DNA from: Cryptomeria japonica
Taxonomy: Eukaryota > Streptophyta > Pinopsida > Cupressales > Cupressaceae
Direction of reading: 5' to 3'
Assembly: GCF_030272615.1 (NCBI RefSeq)
Contig: NC_081406.1
Location: 245,637,218-245,701,217 of the forward strand
DNA: 64,000 nucleotides
Shown here: in pieces, positions 1 to 10,771 of the stretch
Layout: the number at the start of each line of letters is the position of its first letter
How positions within the stretch are numbered: position 1 is the first letter of the stretch
Notes under the pieces: model-generated
Database searches by the model: none
The model's input: only the letters and a program-made list of their open reading frames with translations
Told to the model about the DNA's origin: nothing
Position numbers and translations under genes: made by a program

Positions 1-535
1 GGACAGGATTGTGACAAAGCCTTCTCTAATCTAAAAGGAGCATTAGCACAAGCACCTATTCTTAAGGGTCCTAATTGGGAACTCCCATTCCACATTCATA
101 CAGATGCATCTGATTATGCAATAGAAGTTGTTTTGGGCTAGAAAGAGGTAGTTGTTGAGCATGCAATCTATTTTGTCAGCAAGAACCTGTAAGGGGTTGA
201 GTTTAACTACACAATCACAAAAAGAAATGTTGGCAGTCATATATGCCCTCAACAAATTCAGACATTATATCATAGGGTATCAGATCTTTATTCATACTGA
301 TCATGCAACAATTAAATATCTTATGAATAAGCCATTGATCACGGGAAGATTGGCAAGATGGTTACCGTTGATGCAGGAATTTCATATCACAATAATTGAC
401 AAGCCTGGAAAAATAAATATTGTAGCAGATTTCTTATCCAGATTGACTACATCAGAAGATACTCAAGTGATTTATGACACTTTCCTTGATGAACATTTGT
501 TTTTAATTATCGTGCATACACCTTGGTATGCATAA
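1..535 (+). pseudogene. Ty3/gypsy RNase H domain, decayed
   Basis: This is the domain that degrades the RNA strand of the RNA/DNA hybrid during reverse transcription. Frame 1 opens inside the polymerase/RNase H linker and carries the TDASDYAI block, which holds the first catalytic Asp. It has TAG at 139-141 and TAA at 190-192, where relatives normally have Gln. A one-base shift near 220 moves the frame, and the rest reads on from 152-535 with HTDHATIKYL and the C-terminal VADFLSRL, both usual for gypsy RNase H. The domain is complete in outline but not translatable. Confidence 0.9.
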
Positions 536-1291
536 TATAGCAAACTATTTGGTTGCAGGGAAGGTGCCTCCTCACTTCTCTCCAAATGAGAGGAGAATTA
601 TCATTGATAAAAATTTCCCTTTCTCATGGATTGAAGGATGTTTATTATACACTAGACCAGATCATGTGATGAGGAGATGTGTCATAGAAGATGAAACCTA
701 TGACATTTTGCATACATGTCATGATGAACCCTATGGGGGACATTTTGCTGCCAAAAGGACATTAATGAAAATTCTTAACACAAATTATTATTGGCCCACC
801 CTTCATAAAGATGCAATCAAGTACACAAGGAAGTGTGATAGATGAAAGAGGAGGGGATGACCAACCAAATCAAATGAGATGCCCCTCTACCCTCAAGTTG
901 TTATCACACCATTTGACAAATGGAGTTTGGATTTCGTGGGTCCAATTGATCCACCACCCAATGGTAATTCCTATATCCTAGTGTGTACTGACTATGTCAC
1001 TAAATGGGTTGAAGCTAAGGCAATGAAACATGCAAGGGATAATAAGGTTGCATATTTTTTTATGAGGAGATCTTCACAAGATATGTGGTTCCAAGGGAGA
1101 TAGTGACAGATCAAGGAGCTCAATTCACATCAACCCTTGTTACAACACTAGTTAATGAATACAATATTAGGCGTCAGAAATCTAGCCCTTATCATCCTCG
1201 GGAAAATGGGAAAGCTGAGGTAACCAATCGAGAAATTAAGGCAATTCTGAAAAAAATAGTGGCCATTCATAGAAAAGATTGGGCCAACTGA
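528..1291 (+). pseudogene. Ty3/gypsy integrase, zinc-binding and catalytic core
   Basis: Integrase inserts the cDNA into the genome. The N-terminal HHCC zinc-binding module is at about 690-845 (HTCHDEPYGGHF, then KCDR); the codon expected for the last Cys is TGA at 842-844, with another TGA at 857-859. The core follows at 879-1291. Its acidic triad is visible in LDFVGPI, in [11 protein letters not shown] and in NGKAEVTNREI. A frameshift near 1070-1090 separates the first Asp from the other two. TGA at 1289-1291 sits where relatives have Arg, so CGA to TGA is likely. Confidence 0.9.
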
Positions 1292-1852
1292 TTGTCCGAA
1301 GTTGTCTGGGCATACAAAACTACATGGAAAATAACAACTGGTTTTACACCATTTGAATTGTTGTATGGAAAAACATATATGATTCCCATTGAGTTTGAAC
1401 ATAAAACTCTAAGAACTGCATTGGATGTGGAAATAAACCTATCAGAAGCACAAAGAGAAAGGATCATGCAGCTCAATAACTTAGATGAAATGAGGAAGGC
1501 AACACTTTACCACACAGAAGTTGTGCAAGCTCAATGGATTAAGTGGCATGATAAATACATTAAAAAGAAGCAATTCCAACCAGGTGATTGGGCTCTTCTT
1601 TATGACTCCCAGTATCAAGAAGGTGTAGGTAAGCTGCAAACTAGATGCCTAGGACCATATGAGGTAGCACACGTATTTTCAAATGGAGTTGTTCAACTTA
1701 GCACAATTGACCCTGTTAGATTCAAATTGCTGGTCAACGATCATCGCTTGCATTTATATCACAACCTATCTTCAAAAGCAGAATTCATGCAACAATTCAT
1801 CAACTTTCCTGTAGCCGAAGGAAGCAGACCAAGTGTCCATCCTTCTGCCTAA
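1292..1852 (+). pseudogene. Ty3/gypsy integrase C-terminal part with GPY-like module
   Basis: This open stretch of about 186 codons continues in frame from the core after the TGA at 1289-1291. It begins with SEVVWAYKTTWK and TGFTPFELLYG, the usual end of the integrase core, and continues through a charged helix region. It ends with GDWALLY and RCLGPYEV, the GPY/F-type C-terminal module that binds DNA. There is no chromodomain after it, which argues against the chromovirus clade and for a Tat/Athila-like one. The natural stop is at 1850-1852. Confidence 0.85.
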
Positions 1853-2386
1853 TATACATGTGCATCAAAACATAATAAAGATTTCCAAATCAATGGAAAT
1901 CCAATTCTTCCATTATTCCATACATCCACCTTCACTCCATCATTCTCTCTCTTCCACCATTCTCTTGATCATTTCCCTCCATCGTGTTCTTCATTTATTA
2001 CTTAACTGATTGATTGACAAGTACTTTGCATGCTGGACATGCAAATCCATGTTATTTGGTACGTGCGAACAATTACTTCTCCCATAATTATCTTAAATAA
2101 TATTACTTTTTATCATGTTCATTAATTATGATATTTGCATAGCATATTTTTCATGTAAACTCTCGCCTATGAGGACACATACCTGACATTTTTTTATCAT
2201 CGTGCCATCATTTTTCTTTATCTTCAAGCCCTTCTGAAAAAATAACTTTATTAATGATTTTCCCTTGTCTTAAATCGACAAATTTCAACACAAAGGGTAA
2301 GTTGTAGGGTCAGAAAAATAGAAAAAGACCAAAATTCACAGAGAAAAGCAAAATTGACTCTTTAAGTGAAGACATAACAGGAGGGA
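1853..2386. other. Non-coding spacer between pol and the extra ORF
   Basis: AT-rich with pyrimidine-rich runs (for example 1900-1990). No open frame or repeat stands out. It separates pol from the downstream ORF, so that ORF was probably expressed from a spliced or internal transcript rather than as part of Gag-Pol; this is inference. Confidence 0.5.
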
Positions 2387-4807
2387 GTGTTTGAGAGAGT
2401 GACTGCAAGAAAGATGGGTGGGCAGCTAATTAGGAATGAACCCATTGTTCATGATGTAATCCTACAAGAGGATGTTTGTCTAGAGAAATTTCAAAATTAT
2501 GGTTGGCTAGACTACTTGAAGTTGCAGAGTTTTATTGAAGACATTGCTATAGAATTTGCACAAACTTTTTCAAATGGTAAAGCAATGGTAAAAGGATTGG
2601 AAGTAGTTGTCATCGAGGAGAGAATTGTAGAAATCACAGGATTGTCCATTGATGGGGAACCATACCCTACATCTTGAGATGCAAGAACAGTAAGGGTGAA
2701 ATTTATTGAACCGGGTGACCCACCACTTGTTGTGGATAAACAGGGAGCAAGGAGAACATTGCTGCTAGACAAGTGGATGCATGCAGTCATGCACATTTGT
2801 AAATATATTACATGTGAGGGTCACCAGTATTGTCTGCATTCCATTCATTTCAAGCTTTTAAACCACTTAAGGCATGGGAGGAGAATGAATGTGCCTAATG
2901 TGCTATACAAATTGTTAGAAATCATGGCGACTTAAACTCAAAAAGGTAGGCCAACTTTGTGTCTCACCATTGCTTGATAAAATTGCTAGTTGAAAAATAT
3001 TTATGAGAAGTTTCTGGTATGACATGAGAGGAATTTGAGAATGTGGATCAGTTTAGACCAAAAAATGTGGAACAAAGGAGTCAGTCTTGTAGGTCTAGCA
3101 AAAGGAGGAAGGTTACTGCAGCCACTTGTAAGGCATCTACCTCTGGTGTAAGACCCAGAGAAAGCCCTCCTACAGCCATAACAACTATAGCCGTTGATTT
3201 CTTTGAATCAAAGGAAGAGGGAACTCCTTCTTCAAGCCATGACGGTGATACTTCGCTCCAAACCCCATGTCGAACTAAGGAAGCTACTAGAAAATAAGAG
3301 GAATAACAGAAGAATGTAGAAAAAAGGGAAAGAAAAGGTTAGGTTTGAGACTCTTGAAATGGAAAAACCTAGCCCTAGCCCTAGAAAACAGAAAATTGGA
3401 GACATTGTTCCTCCTGCAGCCACAGAAAAAAAGAAAACCCCTTGCAGCCAAGATAAAGCCAACTACACCAGATGTTGGTAGGACACAAAGAAAAAGGCCC
3501 AGGCTCAAGAAATCAGCTAGAAAAGTGTTATCAGGCTCAGAGGAAGAAATACATGATGAAGAGGAAAGCACGTTTTAAGAGCATGTATTTGAGGAATGTG
3601 TAAAAACGAGGTTAGATCGACTTGTTGTCGTTGCAGAGAAAGCAGAAGAAGAGGAAGTATCACATCAAGAGTAGGATGAACCCTTTCAGTGGGAGTTTGA
3701 GCAACCACAAGTATTGTTGTTGAAGCATGCTGGCAGAAAAATTTAGGTAGGTATTCATAGACCCCCTGCATCTTCATGGCATAGTGTAATGATGAAATTG
3801 TTGGATGAAATATTAGAGGGATGAAGAAAACCTTAGATTGAATAAACAAATTGAGTAAAAGAATAATGAAATTAGGGAGAAAGATGAGGAGATTATTAAA
3901 TTAAAGAAACAAGTGGATGATGTGGTAGAATTAGTGCCACAGTTAATGGAATGCACGACCCCTCCAAGGGTTTACACATTACATTTAAAGGAGAGATATA
4001 TTTCTTTCCGATTTTCTAGGGTAATTTCAGGACTAAACCCTTCCATCAAGACCCCACAAGAATTCTTTCAAGTCTACCAAGAATCTCCAATAGAGGTTAA
4101 GAATTTACTTTGTGAGTTGTACCTACACAATTATGCTATCCCAAATGACCATCAATGAAACCCATTGATGTATATTGGAGATATCCATTTAAGGGCATTT
4201 ATGTCTTGGATTCAGAATGAAAATAGTTGGGGTGTGTGATTCAGATCTTATAGAGAAAAGGAACTATGAGAATCCTTGCCTCTTAGGGCTAAATATCATG
4301 ATCCTACAACAATGTTTTATGACTAGCACAAAGTTATGTACAAATAGGATATTAAGGATAGAGTGTTGCCTCTGGAGGAAGAATCCTATACAAAATATGA
4401 ACAAGTGGAGCACTATAGAAAAAACAGTAGTAGGGTACCTTTCACAAAGATGGGATAGCTTGACTCATTAGCTAAGGGAAGTTGAGCCACACACACAACA
4501 AAATTATTATGTAGCAAAGAAAAGATGTACCTGGTATATTCAAATTGGGAGAACACATAAACATTATAGGTTCCCATTAATATTTCAGCCACCCATCGTG
4601 TTGTGGCCAGTACCAGACTACAAATACTACCGATATGATATAGCAAAAGAAAGACCAAGGTGGAATAGGTTGGAACACATGCATGGATTTTATTGGGACC
4701 CTAATTCAGAGGACACAACCAATGTTGTAGGACAGTTAGCAGTTGGTGATATGAGAACCCTAACTCGACTAAAGAATAATGTTGTTGGAGGACCAACAAG
4801 TTCTTAG
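2387..4807 (+). pseudogene. Extra ORF downstream of pol, decayed
   Basis: A protein of unknown function, placed where Athila-type elements have a so-called envelope-like ORF. The first block (2387-2935) reads through one TGA (2675-2677); the reading frame stays the same on both sides. It contains EITGLSIDG and later HFKLLNHLRHGRRMNVPN. The second motif matches one in the minus-strand ORF at 15383-16526 (HFVLLNHFRHNDKVNFPY), so the two are homologous. After it come Lys/Ser/Glu-rich low-complexity pieces (3043-3297, 3345-3578) and further fragments at 3913-4158 and 4598-4807 in shifted frames. No transmembrane segment is evident in the readable parts, so an envelope role is not supported by the sequence. 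Confidence 0.65.
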
Positions 4808-4821
4808 GTTGGGGGGGGGAA
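4808..4821 (+). other. Polypurine tract
   Basis: GTT followed by nine G and AAT lies just before TGATGAGAC. A G-rich purine run at this place primes plus-strand DNA synthesis in LTR retrotransposons. It marks the start of the 3' LTR at 4822. Confidence 0.6.
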
Positions 4822-5572
4822 TGATGAGACAAGTTTATTGTCCTATTTTGTAAGGATTTGTTATGATGTTGATGATGATACTTTAGACTTTGATACTGTG
4901 ATGACACTATTTACTATGCTATTTCCTTAGAAACTATTACCTTTTGGGATTAAGCGTAACCTTGAAACAATCCATGATACTAATGCATATGCTATGTAAT
5001 TATCTATTAAAGGTGCATATGCTAGAGAGAATGTTGTTTCAAGATGATTTGGGAAATGTGGTTGTTTGTATGTGCTAACGTGTTTTGCAGATCTATACTA
5101 ATAAAGTGGTGTTATGATGAAGTTTGCAACAAGCAGCAGGACTCTTACCAGCTTGTCGATTTGAAGGAGTCAAGGAATAACCAACGTAGATGAGCTTTCT
5201 CTACTTAATGTTGTAACTACCTTCTTAATTAATCATGTACAATCAATTGAGTCTATTTAGGGGCATGTTGTACTATATCTCCATTGAGGAAGTCTTATCT
5301 AACTTGGCTAAGTGTATGCATGAGCTTCCCTTTCCTCTTTTAATGCTTTCAATAAATGGCACCCTCCTCATGTTGTGGAGTTGGCCGCCCAGTTAGTTAG
5401 GATAGTTGGTAGTATTTATTCTATAAATAATGTTCAAATGATCTCTTTTTGAAGGTTGAACATTCTGACGATGTAAGTTTACATTCATCTTTGAAATATA
5501 GTTTAAGAGCATAATGTCATATCTTATGTACTTTTGTTTTGATGAATCAAATGATATTCTGAGTTTTCAACA
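4822..5572 (+). repeat. Candidate 3' LTR of the first gypsy element
   Basis: It begins TGATGAGACAAG directly after the polypurine tract and may end in TTTTCAACA at 5572, giving TG...CA ends and about 750 bp. A TATA-like stretch (TTCTATAAATAATG) is near 5420. The 5' LTR is outside the window, so the right end cannot be checked by comparison. Confidence 0.4.
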
Positions 5573-6852
5573 CTTGTGTTAATCTTGGAAGTCTCACTCA
5601 AGGGGGCCCACTTGGTGAGAACTCTATTTAGTTAGCTTAGTAGTTATTCTTCATTCAGTAGTTAGTATCATTCCAGCTGATGATTGTTCCTGCAGCCAAA
5701 GCGGGCAAAGTATTTTCATGTCTATTGTCTAGAATCTCATTCTTGTAGCTTGTGTTAGATTAATATTCGCATGTTCAAATTAGTTGTCGATTTAAGTTCA
5801 GTTTCCTTCATTAGTTGTTTACATTTCAATTTTAGCATTGTTCTTTGCTTAAGTCTTGATGGCCATAATAGAGTCTTAGTGCACATACAGTTCTGACCCA
5901 TTTCAAGTTCATGTCCCTGGGTTGATAAGTTAAATGAACCTCCATAATGAGTCTGATAACTACTTAGTATGGATGTGTAGTCTCTCAGTTATAGCTTTAA
6001 GGACTTAGTTATTGAACCATTAAAGGAGACGAATAGTGGGCTAATTGTTTGGCAAAATACCTCAAAGAAATGTGGTCATATGGGCTATAATGAGTGCAAG
6101 ATAAGCACATATTGGATTTTTTGAAAAGGATTTAGAAAATTTCAACCAAATGCACTTGTAAAGTGAAAAGCCAAATTGTCAGCTTAAAAAGAGAGATTAG
6201 AGAGTAAAGAAAATAGACAAGACCTACTGGGGCACAAAGAGTTGAATAAATATGTACTAAAAAGGCATATTAGCAATGGAAGCCTAGTTATGAACTTGCA
6301 AAGTTGGCACAAAGGATGTCAAAAGGTATTTCTTTTGTCATGCAAGCCCAACATTTCTTGGAGGCACTTTGCTTGAAAGTCAATATACAAATTTTCCACA
6401 CTCCACTTACAATCATAAAATTCCATTGTCATCCATCACTCATCTCAATCTCGGAGAAGTAGAGACGAAAAGTTGATGGAGGCACCACACATGTTGCTTA
6501 TAACACATAGCCCCCTTGGAGACTGTTGCGGACTTGCATTCTTGAGAATGCACTTTCACAAGAGATTTGATTTGGCGAACTCCCATAGGGCACTATCCAA
6601 GGCAAACAAGTTGAAAATTTGTTTGATAATAAGATAAAATTAAAACACCTCAAAGAAATGTGATCTTATGGAATGTAGTGTTCTGATTAATTAAAAAACA
6701 TGTTTTCAGGACCCGAAACCTTTACATCATAGATAGAGAAAAAGCACTGAGAAGAACAAAACAAAAGAGTCCGCAGACAAAAAGACTGGCCAAAAGACCA
6801 GTGAACAGAAAGAACAACATAACAAAAAAATAACAAAGAAACAGGGAATGCG
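5573..6852. other. Stretch without recognisable genes
   Basis: No convincing reading frame. A short segment near 6115-6165 (ending CCAAATGCACTTG) resembles segments near 16785-16815 and 16975-17020 on the far side of the nested region. These may be pieces of one older repeat. Nothing else is recognised. Confidence 0.4.
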
Positions 6853-7423
6853 CTACACAGAGATTTTCTTTAGCAGATCCTCTGCCTTTGTCACCAACTC
6901 ATCATAGGTGGCCCCGACAGCTTTCAGGTCTTCCAGATCCTTGTTCAGTTTCTTTTCCTTCCTCTTGCCTTTGGTGCAGGTTTTGGGACCTTGAGCTTCC
7001 CCTGTTCCTTCAGCTTCCAGTTCTAAGTCCTAGATTTCCTTTTCATCATCCATCTTGCTAATGAGGGTATGGGTGTTGTTGGCCGAGATCTTCAAAATAC
7101 TTAGGCTCTATTCAACGATGTTCTTTAGGCAATCCTCAATTTTATCAACTTTGGTGACAGTGTCCGAAAGGGTTTTTTCGCTAGTGTCCGCAAGGCTTTT
7201 TCTGTCCAGCATCTCCTTTTCAATCTTCTCAAACCTGGGGTTGAAAGCATCTCTGATGTTTTCAGCTTTGGCGATGGTGTTTTTCAGGTCCTCAATATAG
7301 TCGGTCATTGTATTTCCCTCCCCAATATTAATGGTTTCCAGAATCAAGACTCTGTTACAGAGCTTCTTGTATTCATCCACAACTTTCTTGTAACCATTAA
7401 TGAGCCACTCCATAGTTTCCATG
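6853..7423 (-). pseudogene. 3' part of a split extra ORF (coiled-coil C-terminus)
   Basis: Minus-strand continuation of the ORF at 15383-16526, separated from it by the LTR element at 7424-15382. The 7108-7423 piece is rich in Lys, Glu and heptad-like spacing (for example EDLKNTIAKAENIRDAF) and is probably a coiled coil. In-frame TAG codons at 7108-7110 and 7030-7032 interrupt it before the final TAG at 6853-6855. If the inserted element and one CCATG copy are removed, the reading frame runs on without a shift. The function is unknown. Confidence 0.7.
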
Positions 7424-8608
7424 TGTAGCACCGTAAAATTGTGACACTTGCAATTTCGATTGCATTTGGGTCTTCATGATGGCAGCGCAACGTTGAACCT
7501 GAATGGAGACCCCAAAACCTGTTTACGACATCAAAAACTGCATCTTTCTACACCTTGGCCTGATCCTCCTTGCACCCTGTTGTCCCGGGAGGTGGGACCA
7601 TGGCGCTCAGTGCCCTAGTCCCTGGCCCTATTTTGGGCCCAGTCTCTTGTTGGGCATCGGGTCTTCAAGTTTGCAATTTGGAAAATAATGTTCCTAGGTC
7701 GGCCTAAGGTCAGAAAAATCAGTCTCCTAACCCTAATTGACAAGTATATAAACTACATTTCCCCTCCCATTTGGATAGGTGTGAGAAACATATGTGTGCA
7801 AGAGGTGGAAGCGATAGGCAAACATTCAAGCATTCAAGCATTCCTTCAAGCAATTGAGCATTCTAGGTCTCCATTCAAGGCTAGGTGTTGCATTCAAGAC
7901 AAGGATTCAACCATTGAAGAGGAGATCACCTACAACATACAACATACAACATCATTACACCTTCACATGTAAGAATACAAACATTCTTACAACAAGGTAT
8001 CAATACTTGATTACATTACAAACACTTACATTTACAACATTCTCATTTCTTGGTTAATTCCAAAACCGGGGTTTGACCTGAAGGCAAACCCCTAATCCCT
8101 AACCCCCCAATCGTCCTCTCTTTTTTGTGTGTAGGTTGCAGGTACGCGGCTGTAATTGAAGATTTGGAATCCTTGTGCAGAGAATAACAGATCCCCCTTC
8201 GTTTCGCGGATTTTTTGGAGGACCATGTGCACTCCGGGCGCCATTGTCCCGTCAACTTTCACTCAAACTTGCAGGACAGCATTGTCTCGACATTTTACTG
8301 CTAATTTCAGGTCCGCAACTTCATCCCGTGTCCCTATCTCCGTCTACAAGCGAATCTTTCTTACTTTTACATACACTCCTAGTTCAATCCTTCTATCTAC
8401 ATTCTTTACAAAAGAGGGTATCCTTGCTGTCTCAACCCTTGAAACTCATTTAGAATTCAATCTTGCATTGTGTGGGATTGGATCTTGTGAGTTTCAACCC
8501 CTCTTTTGAATGTAAAGTCTCTCCTAAGTGAAAACCGTCAATCCTAGTGACCTCCTTTCTCTCTCCTTGGAGTGGGGGAACACCTAGGGTTCGATTTTCC
8601 GCTTTACA
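7424..8608 (+). repeat. 5' LTR of the gag-pro element
   Basis: 1,185 bp, TG...CA. TATATAAA at 7745-7752 is the likely TATA box, with transcription starting roughly 30 bp downstream. It contains a GC-rich imperfect palindrome near 7585-7615 and a second GGACC...GTCC dyad near 8220-8250. Compared with the 3' LTR it has scattered point changes and lacks one 31-bp unit. Confidence 0.92.
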
Positions 8609-8632
8609 TTTTGGTGAACCTGACGTGAACAT
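8609..8632 (+). other. Primer-binding-site candidate
   Basis: TTTTGGTGAACCTGACG follows the LTR end. The TGG at 8612-8614 fits pairing with the CCA end of a tRNA. I could not match the remainder to a particular plant tRNA. Confidence 0.5.
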
Positions 8633-9982
8633 CCTAATTCTGATTATTCATGGTTAGATCTGAAAAATTTGCTTCCTTAATTACATTTCCATGTTTGATC
8701 TTTTGCAAATTTTAGAGGTTAATTGCATAAAAACCCTAAATTTTCTTTTTAGTAATTGAGCTTGTGAAATGTTTAATTGTTAATGCTTGTTTCAGATCTA
8801 CCCTTCTATTGCAAATTGTCAATTCATATTTGTGCTTTAATTCTAAAAAATTAAGTGGTTAAGTTTCAAAACCCTAATTTTTAAAACCCTCTTGATTCAA
8901 CCTTTGACCGATGATTTCACTGATCAAAACACCTCCAAATCGGCTGTAACTTTGGATTCCGCAACAAAATCATAATATCTCTCATCCCTGAAAATTTTGA
9001 AAAAAGTTGCGAGGACCGTGTGCACCTTGAGCGCCATTGTCCCTGACATTTTTTCTGAAATTTCGGGAGCTAGATCTTACTGTATTTTTCTGCTAGAATC
9101 CAGAATCTTGGTTGATTTCATCAATTCTAACACTTTCAAAATTAAAGTCAAAGTTGGTCTAGTGATTGCTTGGATTAAGGCTTTTAATCATTCAAAAATT
9201 GTTGAAATTGAAATTTGTGTCAAAATTGTGTTTCTTACTGTCCTAAATCTAAAAAGTGTGTTGGCATTCATTCGAAATTTCAGTGCTTTATTCAAATTTT
9301 TGCAGTTTGTGACTTTTGAAATTAAGTGTTTAGTTGCAACAACTTTGATTTCCACTTTCAAAATTGAATTTTGCATGAAATTGAGTCAACTTTTAAATTT
9401 CAAAGCTTGCATTGCTTTTAGTATTCCCTCTAAAATCATAAAATTCAAAATTTCAGTTTCCCTCTCTTTTTCAAAATTCAAATTTTGTATTTTTCAACAA
9501 TCTTGGTAGGGTTCAATTTTGAGATTGCAACTTTAATTTGGCCTATCTACAGATCGTAAAATCACTCAATTTTTTCAGATTAGCTTTAAAATAATCATAA
9601 CTTTCATCCCTGAAAATTTCAAAAAAAGTTGCGAGGACCATGTGCACTCCGTTCGCCACGGTCCCCAACATTTTTTCTGAAATTTCGGGAGATTGTCATG
9701 ATTGCATTTAACAGCTTAAATCTAGGAGATTGGCTGATTTTATTGAAATTTGCTACCTCTAAATTCGAAAATAAATTCAAAATTCAAGATTTCAATTTTC
9801 AAGATAACAATTAAAATTAAGTGCTACCCCCTTGGCCCTAATTTTCAATTGTGCCTACCTTTCTTGGAAGTTGTGTTTCCCTCTTCTTTCACAAAGTTCA
9901 AATTGGATAATCATTATCTCATTGTTCAATTTTGCCAACTTTATTTTCAAAATTCAAAATCTCCTCTCTCTCTCTCTAGTGC
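8633..9982 (+). other. Long 5' leader of the gag-pro element
   Basis: AT-rich leader without a good ORF. It contains two related segments about 620 bp apart (about 8985-9075 and 9597-9690), each with GCGAGGACC, a CGCCA block, and TTTTTTCTGAAATTTCGGGAG. A CT-rich run (9961-9978) lies just before the first ORF. The same GAGGACC...CGCCA motif recurs in both LTRs. Confidence 0.6.
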
Positions 9983-10771
9983 ATGAGTTTTACAACAATA
10001 AGCCTTACTTACACTATTCCCGTTAGACGAAGCCTTAGAATTAAGTCTTTCCAAGGTTTAATTACTGAGGAGATGGAACCTAATTTGAATGGCCTTTTTA
10101 ACGAGGACATGGGTAATTCCTCTAATCCTCTTAATGATGAAGAAGCTCTCCATGAGGTTTCTGTAGAACAACTTTCGAAATTGGATAATCAATTTGATGA
10201 TTTTCAACAATGGATGTCTCAAGAATACCCCGATAGTGAAGCTCTTCCATTAATTGAGGGTCTAAAACGTATGGTTCAAAGTGATAAGAATGGAATTGAT
10301 ATTTTGCGTAGTATTGCACACATCGTGGATTCGAATGTGATGCCTATGAAGAGTTGTGCCGAAACTTTAGGTTATACGCAACCTCCTACTCAAGTCAATC
10401 ATTCTATTCCTTTGACAACTTCTATTGCTAGTATACCTTCTTTTACATCAAACATAATGACTACTTCAATACAAAACATTTCACCTATGATCACCAATCA
10501 TGGGGGCAATCCTTCTTCTTCAATCAACCCTCTTCCTTCATTCAATCCAACTTCTTCATTCATTCCTTCAATGAGCATCCCTATTACATCTCCACAAATG
10601 AACATGACGCAAGGGGGCAATTCATTTAACCATTCCATTCCTCCTTGTAGTGTTCCTTCTTTCCAATCATCTCCTATGACTAACCATCATAGTGTCCCGC
10701 CACCTTACTCTCAATCAATACCTTCTTTCAATAACATAATACCTCATCACAATCTAACATGTCTAATATGA
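9983..10771 (+). CDS. N-terminal ORF of the gag-pro element
   Basis: 262 codons. The first half is acidic and probably helical (EEALHEVSVEQLSKLDNQ). The second half is low-complexity, rich in Ser, Pro, Asn, Met and Ile. It overlaps the gag ORF by 13 bases in another frame. This could be a separate protein, or the start of Gag split by a single-base indel or joined by frameshifting. I see no classic slippery heptamer at the overlap. I do not recognise the protein itself. Confidence 0.6.
   Translation: MSFTTISLTYTIPVRRSLRIKSFQGLITEEMEPNLNGLFNEDMGNSSNPLNDEEALHEVSVEQLSKLDNQFDDFQQWMSQEYPDSEALPLIEGLKRMVQSDKNGIDILRSIAHIVDSNVMPMKSCAETLGYTQPPTQVNHSIPLTTSIASIPSFTSNIMTTSIQNISPMITNHGGNPSSSINPLPSFNPTSSFIPSMSIPITSPQMNMTQGGNSFNHSIPPCSVPSFQSSPMTNHHSVPPPYSQSIPSFNNIIPHHNLTCLI

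Larger units (their letters stand above)
1..5572 (+). mobile_element. 3' half of a decayed Ty3/gypsy LTR retrotransposon
   Basis: Order on the plus strand is RNase H, integrase, an extra ORF, a G-rich polypurine tract (4808-4821) and a candidate 3' LTR. Pol with integrase last is the Ty3/gypsy order, and an extra ORF between pol and the 3' LTR recalls the Athila-type arrangement. The 5' part (LTR, gag, protease, reverse transcriptase) lies outside the window. The coding parts are broken by frameshifts and stops, so this copy is not autonomous. The right boundary is the weakest point: I place it at a CA at 5572. Confidence 0.8.

Noticed and set aside
2387-2935. Envelope protein interpretation of the post-pol ORF
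   Set aside because: No signal peptide, membrane segment or cleavage site is visible in the readable parts. Only the position suggests it.
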